A stretch of 30,195 nt of DNA from a virus, in the IMG/VR virus record IMGVR_UViG_3300037294_000016, positions 1 through 30,195 of that record, one strand, 5' to 3'. Position numbers and translations under genes: made by a program. This document shows positions 20,486 to 27,870 of this stretch, one piece after another. The notes under the pieces are model-generated. The model made no database searches. It was not told the origin of the DNA and saw only the letters and a program-made list of their open reading frames with translations. Position 1 is the stretch's first letter; each line of letters starts with the position of its first letter.

Positions 20486-22195
20486 GTGGTCTTAGTTCTC
20501 GACATAGAGACAGACAGTAGTCATAACCAAATATGGCTTTGCTACACACATAACAGCGAGACAAATGAATACATATGTCACACGTCATCAACTACATTAA
20601 CACCCTTGCTAAACAAGGCAGACACGATAGTAGGGCACAACTTAATAGGATTCGATGTACCTATACTGAACAGAGTTTGGGGGACGAGGGTTGGCATGAA
20701 GCGGTTGAGAGATACGTTAGTGATGAGCAGACTCGCCAATCCATCGCTAGAAAACGGGCACAGCCTAGGCGCTTGGGGCGTAAGACTTGGGAATCGCAAA
20801 GTAGAGTATTCACGGATATGGCACTGGATGAAAGGGGTACAGTACGACAAGAAGAGTACAGCACCTTATGATGACCCTGTAGATAGCCTTAACCGCTTCT
20901 ACTGCAAACAAGACGTAGCAGTGACGGTTGAGCTATATGCTAAGTTATCAGAGGAGTTGAGCGATTGGGGCGAGAGTGTGGACTTAGAGCACGAGGTAGC
21001 TTACATAATAGGAAAGCAGGAAAAGCATGGTTTCAAGTTTAATAGTCAAGAAGCTCAGGCATTGGTGGCTAAATTGTCAGGTGAACTGGCTGATATTGAG
21101 GGTGAATTGCAGCTTACATTTCCGCCGTTGGTTCAAGAGAGAGTAAGCGAGAAAACAGGTAAACAGTTAAAGACGAAGATAACAGCTTTTAACCCCGGAA
21201 GCCGACAACAAGTAGCAGATAGACTGATGTTACTCGGAGTCACGTTCACAAAGCTCACAGAGATGGGTTCTATAGTGGTGGATGAAAGTGTGTTATCTAA
21301 GATTAACCTACCAGAGGCGGCGATGGTGTTGCGCTACATGATGTTACAGAAGCGGATTACGCAGGTCACATCGTGGCTAGAGGCGGCAACAGATAAAGGA
21401 AGGGTACACGGGAGGGTGATAACGATTGGTGCTATTACAGGGCGTATGACGCATATGAGCCCAAATATGGCGCAAGTGCCTAATGCGGGTAGTGAGTATG
21501 GCCCAGAATGTAGGGACTTATGGGGTGTAGATAAGGGTAACAAGCTAGTCGGCGCTGATGCCAGCGGATTGGAGCTACGTATGTTAGCCCACTTTATGCA
21601 TGACGAGGCGTATGTTAAGACGGTAGTAGAGGGGAGTAGTAAGTTAGGTACAGATGTGCATACTATGAATATGAAAGCGGCAGGGCTAACAAGTCGTGAC
21701 CAAGCAAAGACATTCATTTATGCGTTTCTTTATGGAGCTGGTGCAACTAAGATTGGTTCAATTGTCGGTGGTGGTAGGGTTAAAGGGCAACGTCTTATCG
21801 ACAAGTTCCTATATAACACTCCAGCATTGAAGGCATTGAAGGAGAAGACAGCACAGCATGCAGCTAAAGGGTATTTAACACCTAACTTAGATGGACGAAG
21901 GTTATGGGTTCGAAGTGAACATGCAGCGCTTAACACATTGTTGCAAGGAGCTGGTGCTATTTTAATGAAAAAGGCATTAGTCATCTTGCATAACAAGTTA
22001 AAGTGTGGTATAATAGAAGCTCACTTCGTAGCTAACGTTCACGATGAATGGCAGATAGAGGTGGAAGAAGAGGACGCAGAACGAGTAGGTAAGATGGCAG
22101 TGGCAGCTTTACAAGAAGCTGGTGTCTATTACAAGCTAAGTTGCCCAACAACAGGCGAGTACGCTATTGGTAACACATGGCGAGAAACTCATTAA
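20486..22195 (+). CDS. Family A DNA polymerase (T7 gp5-like)
   Basis: 569 aa, starting at GTG 20486 with AAAAGGAG 5 bases upstream. The 3'-5' exonuclease is intact: DIETD (D6, E8), GHNLIGFD at about 50-57, and YCKQD near 138. The polymerase has ADASGLELRMLAHF (motif A), RDQAKTFIYAFLYGAG (motif B) and VHDEW (motif C). The motif B residue equivalent to E. coli 762 is Tyr, as in T7. It is about 135 aa shorter than T7 gp5; the segment of the T7 thumb that binds thioredoxin is missing. It replicates the genome with the gp4-like protein and SSB. Confidence 0.95.
   Translation: MVLVLDIETDSSHNQIWLCYTHNSETNEYICHTSSTTLTPLLNKADTIVGHNLIGFDVPILNRVWGTRVGMKRLRDTLVMSRLANPSLENGHSLGAWGVRLGNRKVEYSRIWHWMKGVQYDKKSTAPYDDPVDSLNRFYCKQDVAVTVELYAKLSEELSDWGESVDLEHEVAYIIGKQEKHGFKFNSQEAQALVAKLSGELADIEGELQLTFPPLVQERVSEKTGKQLKTKITAFNPGSRQQVADRLMLLGVTFTKLTEMGSIVVDESVLSKINLPEAAMVLRYMMLQKRITQVTSWLEAATDKGRVHGRVITIGAITGRMTHMSPNMAQVPNAGSEYGPECRDLWGVDKGNKLVGADASGLELRMLAHFMHDEAYVKTVVEGSSKLGTDVHTMNMKAAGLTSRDQAKTFIYAFLYGAGATKIGSIVGGGRVKGQRLIDKFLYNTPALKALKEKTAQHAAKGYLTPNLDGRRLWVRSEHAALNTLLQGAGAILMKKALVILHNKLKCGIIEAHFVANVHDEWQIEVEEEDAERVGKMAVAALQEAGVYYKLSCPTTGEYAIGNTWRETH
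21986..22014 (+). promoter_or_regulatory. Internal promoter inside DNA polymerase gene (third copy)
   Basis: TTGCAT at 21986-21991, a 17-nt spacer and TATAAT at 22009-22014, with the block AAAGTGTGGTATAATA matching the minus promoter at 6983 exactly. It lies about 210 bases before the SSB gene and would raise SSB, exonuclease and downstream gene levels. The -35 is weaker than in the two leftward promoters. Confidence 0.5.
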
Positions 22196-22221
22196 AACAG
22201 ACTTAATAAGGTATTTATAAA

Positions 22222-22626
22222 ATGACAGATCAAATCAAAATCCGTGCGACAGTAATGTGGGCTTACTTGGATAAGCCAAACGAGATGAGCGGTAAGTTTC
22301 AAGTAGACTTATGTGAGCTATCCGATAAAGCAGTGCTGGGTTTGGAAGAACTTGGTATTGAAGTTAAGAGTAAAGATGGTAAGGGTAAATTTATTACCTG
22401 CAAGAGTCAACGACCTATCTTTGCCTATGATGACGGTGGCACACAGCTTAACGGCACTATTGTAGGTAACGGTAGCAAGGCGGCTTGTCTAGTTAACACC
22501 TATGACTGGACGTTTAAAGGTAAGAAGGGTAAGGGTGCTGGCATCAAGAAGATGGTTATCACTGACTTGATGGAGTATGTAGGCGGTGGCGGTGGTATGG
22601 ATGTTGAGGAAGACGACATTCTGTGA
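22222..22626 (+). CDS. Single-stranded DNA-binding protein (T7 gp2.5-like)
   Basis: 134 aa. IKIRATVMWAYLDKPNEMSG at about 5-24, then FQVDLCELSDKAV, a basic FITCKSQRP core, GTIVGNGSKAACLVNTYDWT and an acidic tail, DVEEDDIL. This matches the OB-fold single-strand binding proteins of the T7 gp2.5 type: the strand-binding barrel and an acidic C-terminus ending in a hydrophobic residue, used to contact polymerase and helicase. It lies right after DNA polymerase and shares a GTGA overlap with the exonuclease, as in a replication cassette. AAGG precedes the ATG. Confidence 0.85.
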   Translation: MTDQIKIRATVMWAYLDKPNEMSGKFQVDLCELSDKAVLGLEELGIEVKSKDGKGKFITCKSQRPIFAYDDGGTQLNGTIVGNGSKAACLVNTYDWTFKGKKGKGAGIKKMVITDLMEYVGGGGGMDVEEDDIL

Positions 22627-23303
22627 TCGCCCTACTCGATAGCGACATTCTTTGTTATCGGGTTGGCTATGCGACTAACGAGGACACTGCGGAGGCGGCG
22701 CTAAGTACAATGGCGCTGTTTCTGGAAGACCTCCTACTCTATGACTTATTAGATACGGACGGCTACGAGCTGTTCTTAACTGGTAAGACTAACTTTCGCA
22801 ACCAAGTTGCAGTAACCGTACCGTATAAGGGTAACAGGAAGGATAAGGCTAAACCTATCCACCTTCCATTGTTACGTGAATACCTAGTTACTGCATGGGG
22901 TGCGTATATGAGTATAGATCAAGAAGCCGATGACGATATTGCAACAAGAGCTACTGAGTTAGGTGACGAAGCCCTTATAGTTTCAATTGATAAAGATTTC
23001 CTACAGGTTCCAACATGGCATTACAACTTTGTGAAGAAGGTGAAGCATTATGTAACACCAGAAGAGGGGTTGCGGTTCTTCTACAAGCAAATATTGACAG
23101 GGGATTCAGCGGACAACATCAAGGGTGTTTATCGTGTAGGGCCAAAGACGGCAGACAAGATGATAGCCGAGCTGAAGACGGAACAAGAGCTGTACCGGTG
23201 CTGTGTGGAGGCACTGGGCGAAGTCAGAGTGTTAGAGAATGCCCGATTACTGTGGTTAAGGAGATACCCGAATGAAATGTGGAACCCACCTAAAGAAGTT
23301 TAA
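22623..23303 (+). CDS. 5'-3' exonuclease (FEN / T7 gp6-like)
   Basis: 226 aa with a GTG start overlapping the SSB stop. IALLDSDILCYRVGY gives the first acidic pair (D6, D8). KGNRK near 76 lies in the arch region. EADDDIATRA and VSIDKDFLQV are metal-binding acidic clusters, and LTGDSADNIKGVYRVGPKTA is the helix-hairpin-helix region that binds DNA. The protein would remove primers and degrade host DNA for nucleotide supply. It overlaps the metallopeptidase-like gene by 32 bases; the ribosome binding site of that gene is inside this one. Confidence 0.9.
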   Translation: MIALLDSDILCYRVGYATNEDTAEAALSTMALFLEDLLLYDLLDTDGYELFLTGKTNFRNQVAVTVPYKGNRKDKAKPIHLPLLREYLVTAWGAYMSIDQEADDDIATRATELGDEALIVSIDKDFLQVPTWHYNFVKKVKHYVTPEEGLRFFYKQILTGDSADNIKGVYRVGPKTADKMIAELKTEQELYRCCVEALGEVRVLENARLLWLRRYPNEMWNPPKEV

Positions 23304-23541
23304 ACTCGCCGGTATGGACTGGGAGACGATAAGAAGTGAGACAGATGCACTAGGGTACACAGACCCTGACAACTCACGTATCATTCTTAACAAGAAGCTA
23401 GAAGGTCAAGTAGCAGAGGTTACTTTCTACCACGAGCTTGTTCATGCAATTATGTTTACAATGGGTGAACGAAACCATGATGAGAAGTTTATAGAAGGTT
23501 TTGCTCAATTGTTATATCAGTATGAGCGACAGAAAGTATAA
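23272..23541 (+). CDS. Small HELVH metallopeptidase-like protein
   Basis: 89 aa. FYHELVHAIMFTMGE at about 52-66 includes a zinc-binding HExxH, and DEKFIEGFAQLLYQY supplies a Glu (near 74-77) that may be the third ligand. This pattern is widespread in small phage proteins that look like minimal ImmA/IrrE or SprT-type zinc peptidases. The substrate is unknown; candidates are host regulators. It has AAGGAG 8 bases before its ATG within the exonuclease gene, and overlaps the HNH gene by 20 bases. Confidence 0.7.
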   Translation: MKCGTHLKKFKLAGMDWETIRSETDALGYTDPDNSRIILNKKLEGQVAEVTFYHELVHAIMFTMGERNHDEKFIEGFAQLLYQYERQKV

Positions 23542-23977
23542 CGGTGGTGAGTGGACAGAGGCGCGGTGGAAAGCATTTATAATATCAACAGCTAGAGGCG
23601 GAATGAGACGTTACCCTCCCAAGTGGCAAGCGCTTAAAGATGCTGGCATTGGTAAGAAGGTTAACAAATATTCTGGTCGTATGGCTGAACATTATATTTG
23701 CTCTGGGTGTGGTAACTTCTTCATTGCTAAGGATGTGCAGATAGACCACACCGACCCCGTAGTTGACCCAGCTACTGGGTTTGTTAATTGGGACACCTAT
23801 TTCGACCGCTTATATTGTGAAGTGGAGAACTTGCAAGTTTTGTGTCGCAGTTGCCATAATGTAAAAACACAGGCTGAAAGAAAGGAGAGAACGATTGCTA
23901 AAATGCACAAAGTGTCAGATGGAGAAGCAGCCACACCAGATGTCAAAAGACGCAAGAAGGCGGGAGGGTCTAAGTAG
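23522..23977 (+). CDS. HNH endonuclease
   Basis: 151 aa from the ATG at 23522. The N-terminus has WTEARWKAFIISTARGGMRR. The HNH site is YICSGCGNFFIAKDVQIDHT, then LQVLCRSCHNVKT, with two Cys pairs for zinc and the DH pair for catalysis. Similar proteins occur in replication regions of many phages and usually end soon after KTQAERK; here 30 further residues continue into the next gene, overlapping it by 83 bases. It may nick DNA in recombination or replication, or be a free-standing homing enzyme. There is no strong ribosome binding site, so coupling is likely. Confidence 0.85.
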   Translation: MSDRKYNGGEWTEARWKAFIISTARGGMRRYPPKWQALKDAGIGKKVNKYSGRMAEHYICSGCGNFFIAKDVQIDHTDPVVDPATGFVNWDTYFDRLYCEVENLQVLCRSCHNVKTQAERKERTIAKMHKVSDGEAATPDVKRRKKAGGSK

Positions 23978-24353
23978 TTGGTGTAAGGATTGTCGTAAAC
24001 AAACAGCACGAAGATGGGAGGCAACTCACCCAGAAAAAGCTAAAGAGGCTAAGAAAAATATCAGGAACAAAGAAGGGTATCAAGAACTATCTAGAGGTTA
24101 TATTCTAAAACATAGGTATGGAATTACTTTAGATGATTATGGTGCTTTACTGGAAAAACAAGGGTGGTGTTGTGCTGTATGTAATGTTAAACAAGATGAC
24201 AAAACCTACCATTTCCATGTAGACCATTGTCACACTACAGGTGTGGTTAGGGGGCTTCTTTGTTCACCTTGTAATGTATTTCTTGGTGTTATAAAAGACG
24301 ACACTGATGCGTTGAAGAGAGCAATAAATTATCTTGAAAGGAAGAAGAAATGA
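23895..24353 (+). CDS. Endonuclease VII-family nuclease, copy 1
   Basis: 152 aa, starting at TTG 23895 with AAGGAG 8 bases upstream, inside the HNH gene. CTKC and CKDC near residues 4-7 and 30-33 form an N-terminal zinc site. The core CCAVCNVKQ ... FHVDHCHTTGVVRGLLCSPC has the zinc Cys pairs and the HxDHxH catalytic motif of T4 gp49-type endonuclease VII, followed by FLGVIKDDTDALKRAINYLE. T4's enzyme resolves branched DNA before packaging; many free-standing relatives are mobile. Its position before thyX and AT-rich bases suggest mobility. A second, diverged copy occurs at 27863. Confidence 0.88.
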   Translation: MLKCTKCQMEKQPHQMSKDARRREGLSSWCKDCRKQTARRWEATHPEKAKEAKKNIRNKEGYQELSRGYILKHRYGITLDDYGALLEKQGWCCAVCNVKQDDKTYHFHVDHCHTTGVVRGLLCSPCNVFLGVIKDDTDALKRAINYLERKKK

Positions 24354-24964
24354 ATGTTAAACTTGTATGGGCAACACCAGATGCTGAGCGTTTGATTGCG
24401 TACATGGCGAGAGTTAGCAACCCAGAGAATCAAGATAACCCTAGTATAGATGGGTTGTTGCGATACTTGGTTAAGCATAAGCACTGGAGTCCATTTGAGA
24501 TGGCTAACGTGTGTATGGAGATAGAGTGCACTAGAGACATCGCCCGTCAAATCCTGCGCCATCGCAGCTTTAGTTTTCAAGAGTTTAGTCAGCGATATGC
24601 AGTGGCTAACGACTATGAGACTTCAGAGGCTAGGATGCAGGATACTAAGAACCGTCAGAACAGCCTACCTACGCAAGACAGAGAGTTACAGCGCTGGTGG
24701 GATGAGATGCAGAACAGCTTGATTGCACAGACTAAGGGTGTATATGCAGCTGCTCTGAATAACGGCATAGCTAAGGAGGTGGCACGTAAGGTGTTGCCAG
24801 AGGGTTTGGTAATGAGTCGTATGTATATGAATGGTACGCTACGTAGTTGGATGCATTATGTTGATATCCGGTGTGACGAGGCTACACAGAAAGAGCATCG
24901 ACTAGTGGCGGATAAATGTAAAGCTGTGTTAAGGCAGCAGTTTCCAACTTTATTTAAGGATTGA
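24350..24964 (+). CDS. thyX: Flavin-dependent thymidylate synthase ThyX
   Basis: 204 aa. The ThyX signature RHRSFSFQEFSQR is at residues 70-82, matching RHRxxSxNExSxR with N to Q. HKHWSPFEMANVCMEIECTR and the C-terminal MSRMYMNGTLRSWMHYVDIR also fit, as does the final HRLVADKCKAVLRQQFP. It makes dTMP from dUMP with methylene-tetrahydrofolate, FAD and NADPH, supplying thymine for replication with NrdA/NrdB. It starts with an ATGA-type overlap with the endonuclease VII stop and has AAAGGAAG upstream. The protein appears complete. Confidence 0.95.
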   Translation: MNVKLVWATPDAERLIAYMARVSNPENQDNPSIDGLLRYLVKHKHWSPFEMANVCMEIECTRDIARQILRHRSFSFQEFSQRYAVANDYETSEARMQDTKNRQNSLPTQDRELQRWWDEMQNSLIAQTKGVYAAALNNGIAKEVARKVLPEGLVMSRMYMNGTLRSWMHYVDIRCDEATQKEHRLVADKCKAVLRQQFPTLFKD

Positions 24965-24965
24965 T

Positions 24966-25211
24966 ATGAATGATGTTAAGCGACACTACTTGTTTAAACG
25001 GACAACAGCAGAAGATAACGTAAGTACAAACCACGAGCATTACTTCATTTGCTCAGAGGATACAGCGTGGGATGATGTTATACGTCAGTTTGCAATGTTT
25101 CTGGATGAGAGTGGATATATCGGTGTGTACGAGAAAGTAGATATAATGTTAGAAGACGAGACAAATGAGAGGTGGCGTAGTGTGCACTCATTGTTTGGGG
25201 ATGGAGAATGA
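24966..25211 (+). CDS. 81-aa hypothetical protein
   Basis: MNDVKRHYLFKRTTAEDNVS, then HYFICSEDTAWDDVIRQFAM and FLDESGYIGVYEKVDIMLED: a sheet-helix-sheet pattern with acidic surfaces. AAGGA lies 8 bases before the ATG. It sits between ThyX and the metallophosphoesterase and overlaps the latter by 4 bases. No family is recognised. Confidence 0.5.
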   Translation: MNDVKRHYLFKRTTAEDNVSTNHEHYFICSEDTAWDDVIRQFAMFLDESGYIGVYEKVDIMLEDETNERWRSVHSLFGDGE

Positions 25212-25981
25212 AGATACTGTATATACCGGACTGTCAAGTTAAGCCCGGCGTACCTATTGAACACCTTACATGGGCAGGAGAGGCGATCTGCGACTACCGA
25301 CCTGATGTTGTTGTAAACGGAGGGGACTTCGCGGACATGCCTTCTCTGTCAACACATGATAAGGTGGGTAGTAAATACTTTGAGGGCAAACGTTACAAGG
25401 ATGATATTGATTATGCGAAAGCGGCTATGGCAACGATGCTTAAACCTCTACGTGATCTTCAAAGAGTACAGAAGACAACAAAGCACAAAGTATATAAACC
25501 TCGGCTAGTCTTAACTATGGGCAACCATGAAAATAGAATTAACCGAGCCGTAAATAGTAATCCAATGTTAGAAGGTGTGATCTCGACCGCTGACTTAGGA
25601 TATGAAAAAGATTGGGAAGTATATGAGTTTCTTAAACCTGTTTTTATCAATGGTGTTGGTTTCAACCACTACTGGCCTGTTGGTGTTATGGGGCGACCTG
25701 CCAGCACTGCTAGTGTTATCGTTAATAAGCTGCACATGTCTTGTGTTGCAGGGCATCAACAAGGTAAGCAAGTTGCTTATGGCAAAAGGGCAGACGGCAA
25801 GTCAATCTGTGGAATAATCGCTGGTAGTTTCTATCTACATGATGAAGACTATATGGATCAACTCTCTAACAAACATTGGCGGGGGTTGGTAATGTTAAAT
25901 GAGGTCGATGATGGCGCGTTTGATGAAATGTTTCTCTCTATGAATTACTTGGAAAAGAAATATGCCACTAACGCTACCTGA
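25208..25981 (+). CDS. Calcineurin-like metallophosphoesterase
   Basis: 257 aa. The metal-binding motifs are in order: IPDCQ at 7-11 (D8; Gln at the usual Asp/His step), VNGGDFAD at about 36-43, TMGNHENR at about 104-111, and AGHQQGK near 180, with further His residues (HDED) near 220. Such enzymes cleave phosphodiester or phosphomonoester bonds with two metal ions. In phages they are common but the substrate is unknown; DNA repair, RNA or nucleotide turnover are possible. The change of a canonical His or Asp to Gln at two steps could alter metal use. It overlaps the 53-aa gene by 20 bases. Confidence 0.8.
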   Translation: MKILYIPDCQVKPGVPIEHLTWAGEAICDYRPDVVVNGGDFADMPSLSTHDKVGSKYFEGKRYKDDIDYAKAAMATMLKPLRDLQRVQKTTKHKVYKPRLVLTMGNHENRINRAVNSNPMLEGVISTADLGYEKDWEVYEFLKPVFINGVGFNHYWPVGVMGRPASTASVIVNKLHMSCVAGHQQGKQVAYGKRADGKSICGIIAGSFYLHDEDYMDQLSNKHWRGLVMLNEVDDGAFDEMFLSMNYLEKKYATNAT

Positions 25982-26123
25982 TATTTATGATAAACTAAAG
26001 CGCATGGATGAGGTTACTTTGCTAGAGCTACTGAATATACACAGCTCTGACATTGTTGACCGCTTCCATGACTTTATTGAAGACCGAGCTGATTATTTAG
26101 AGGAAAACATTGATGACAATTAA
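25962..26123 (+). CDS. 53-aa helical protein before nrdA
   Basis: MPLTLPDIYDKLKRMDEVTL, LELLNIHSSDIVDRFHDFIE, and DRADYLEENIDDN. The LPDxxDxLKxxDEVTLLELL pattern is familiar from small phage proteins near nrd genes, function unknown. It starts within the phosphoesterase gene with GGAAAAG before the ATG, and its end overlaps the nrdA start by 11 bases. Confidence 0.55.
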   Translation: MPLTLPDIYDKLKRMDEVTLLELLNIHSSDIVDRFHDFIEDRADYLEENIDDN

Positions 26124-27870
26124 GATGGACATGAGCCGTGACGCTCTGTTTGACACTCTTGGCCTACAACGCCTACGAGAGAGTTATATGATGGACGGAG
26201 AGGTTAGCCCACAGGAGAGATTCGCATATGTATCGCAGGCTTTTTCAAGCAGCCCTGAGCACGCCCAGCGACTTTATGAGTATAGTTCTAGCCATTGGCT
26301 CAGTTATAGCACTCCTATTCTTTCTTTTGGTCGTAGTAAGCGTGGACTTCCTATTAGCTGTTTTCTTAACTATATGGAGGATAGCGCGCGAGGTTTGGTT
26401 GATAATCTATCGGAGACAAACTGGTTAAGTATGTTAGGTGGTGGTGTTGGTGTCCACCTAGGCATTCGTAACTCAGATGAGAAGAGTACTGGTATCATGC
26501 CTCACTTAAAGATGTATGATGCCTCTAGCTTGGCTTATCGACAGGGACGCACACGCCGTGGTAGTTACGCCGCCTTTTTGGACATTAACCATCCTGACAT
26601 TATCCAGTTCTTAGAGATGCGTAAGGCAACGGGCGACCAGAACCTACGCACACCTAACTTAAATCATGGTGTTAACGTATCAGATGCCTTTATGCAGGTG
26701 TTAGAGAAGGCAATGTTAGACGATGACTTTGATGATAGCTGGGACTTAATCAACCCTGCTAGTAAAGAAGTTGTTGAGACGATATCAGCTAAGTACTTGT
26801 GGCAGAAGTTGTTAGACTTACGTATGCAGACCGGAGAGCCTTACCTTATCTTCATTGACGAAGCTAACCGTAAGATGCCCTCATGGTTGCAGAAGGAGGG
26901 GTTAACAATTAACGGTAGTAACCTATGTACAGAAATCTTCTTACCCACCAGTAAAGATCGTACAGCGGTGTGTTGCCTTAGTAGTTTGAACTTGGAGTAC
27001 TTCGATGATTGGAAAGGTAATGAAAAGTTTATACCTGATGTTATGGAAATGCTTGACAATGTTATTGACTATTTCCTCAACTACGCTCCTGATAGTGTTC
27101 ATCGTGCAATTTACTCTGCTACCCGTGAGAGGTCTATTGGAATTGGCGCGTTAGGTTTTCATGCATACTTACAGAAGAATAACTTAGCCTTTGAGGGTGT
27201 GATGGCCAAGATGACTAACAAGGATATCTTCAGCCATATAAACAAGGAGTGTTTGCGTGGAGATTCTTACTTGGCTGATAAACGTGGTGCATGCCCTGAT
27301 GCTGCTATGCATGGGGTTAACAGGCGCTTTAGTCATCACATGGCTATTGCACCCAACGCATCGTCTTCTATTATCATGGGTAATACCAGTCCTAGCATTG
27401 AACCTTATCGGGCTAATGCTTATCGTCAGGATACTTTAAGTGGTGCATATGTTACTAAAAATAAATGGTTGGCTAGAGAACTCGCTAAGATTGGGTTGGA
27501 TGATGATGACACATGGGCAACAATTATCGCCAACGATGGCAGTGTGCAGCATCTGGACATTGACGACAATATGAAGGCTGTGTTTAAGACTGCGATGGAA
27601 CTTGACCAGCGCTGGATTATTGAGCTTGCTAGTGACCGTCAAGTCTATATCGACCAAGGGCAGAGTGTTAACCTATTCTTCCGTCCAGATGTGCAGATCA
27701 AGTATCTTCATGCTGTACACTTCATGGCGTGGAAGAAGGGGTTGAAGAGCTTGTATTACCTACGTAGCGATAAAGTGCGTAGGGCAGAAAAAGTAGGCAG
27801 TGCAGTTAAGTTAACCTCGATAGACTTATCTGCTATAGTGAACGGAGAAGGGTGTTTGGCTTGTGAATGA
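26113..27870 (+). CDS. nrdA: Ribonucleotide reductase class I large (alpha) subunit
   Basis: 585 aa from the ATG at 26113 with AGAGGA 8 bases upstream. Active site residues are visible: PISCFLN (C83), SNLCTEI (N270, C272, E274), VCCLSSLNL (C288), SLYYL (Y548, Y549 for radical transfer) and the C-terminal CLAC pair (C581, C584) for re-reduction. TRERSIGIGALGFH is the core barrel signature. There is no N-terminal ATP-cone, so dATP feedback is probably absent, common in phage enzymes. It reduces ribonucleotides to deoxyribonucleotides with the NrdB encoded after the endonuclease VII gene. Confidence 0.95.
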   Translation: MTIKMDMSRDALFDTLGLQRLRESYMMDGEVSPQERFAYVSQAFSSSPEHAQRLYEYSSSHWLSYSTPILSFGRSKRGLPISCFLNYMEDSARGLVDNLSETNWLSMLGGGVGVHLGIRNSDEKSTGIMPHLKMYDASSLAYRQGRTRRGSYAAFLDINHPDIIQFLEMRKATGDQNLRTPNLNHGVNVSDAFMQVLEKAMLDDDFDDSWDLINPASKEVVETISAKYLWQKLLDLRMQTGEPYLIFIDEANRKMPSWLQKEGLTINGSNLCTEIFLPTSKDRTAVCCLSSLNLEYFDDWKGNEKFIPDVMEMLDNVIDYFLNYAPDSVHRAIYSATRERSIGIGALGFHAYLQKNNLAFEGVMAKMTNKDIFSHINKECLRGDSYLADKRGACPDAAMHGVNRRFSHHMAIAPNASSSIIMGNTSPSIEPYRANAYRQDTLSGAYVTKNKWLARELAKIGLDDDDTWATIIANDGSVQHLDIDDNMKAVFKTAMELDQRWIIELASDRQVYIDQGQSVNLFFRPDVQIKYLHAVHFMAWKKGLKSLYYLRSDKVRRAEKVGSAVKLTSIDLSAIVNGEGCLACE

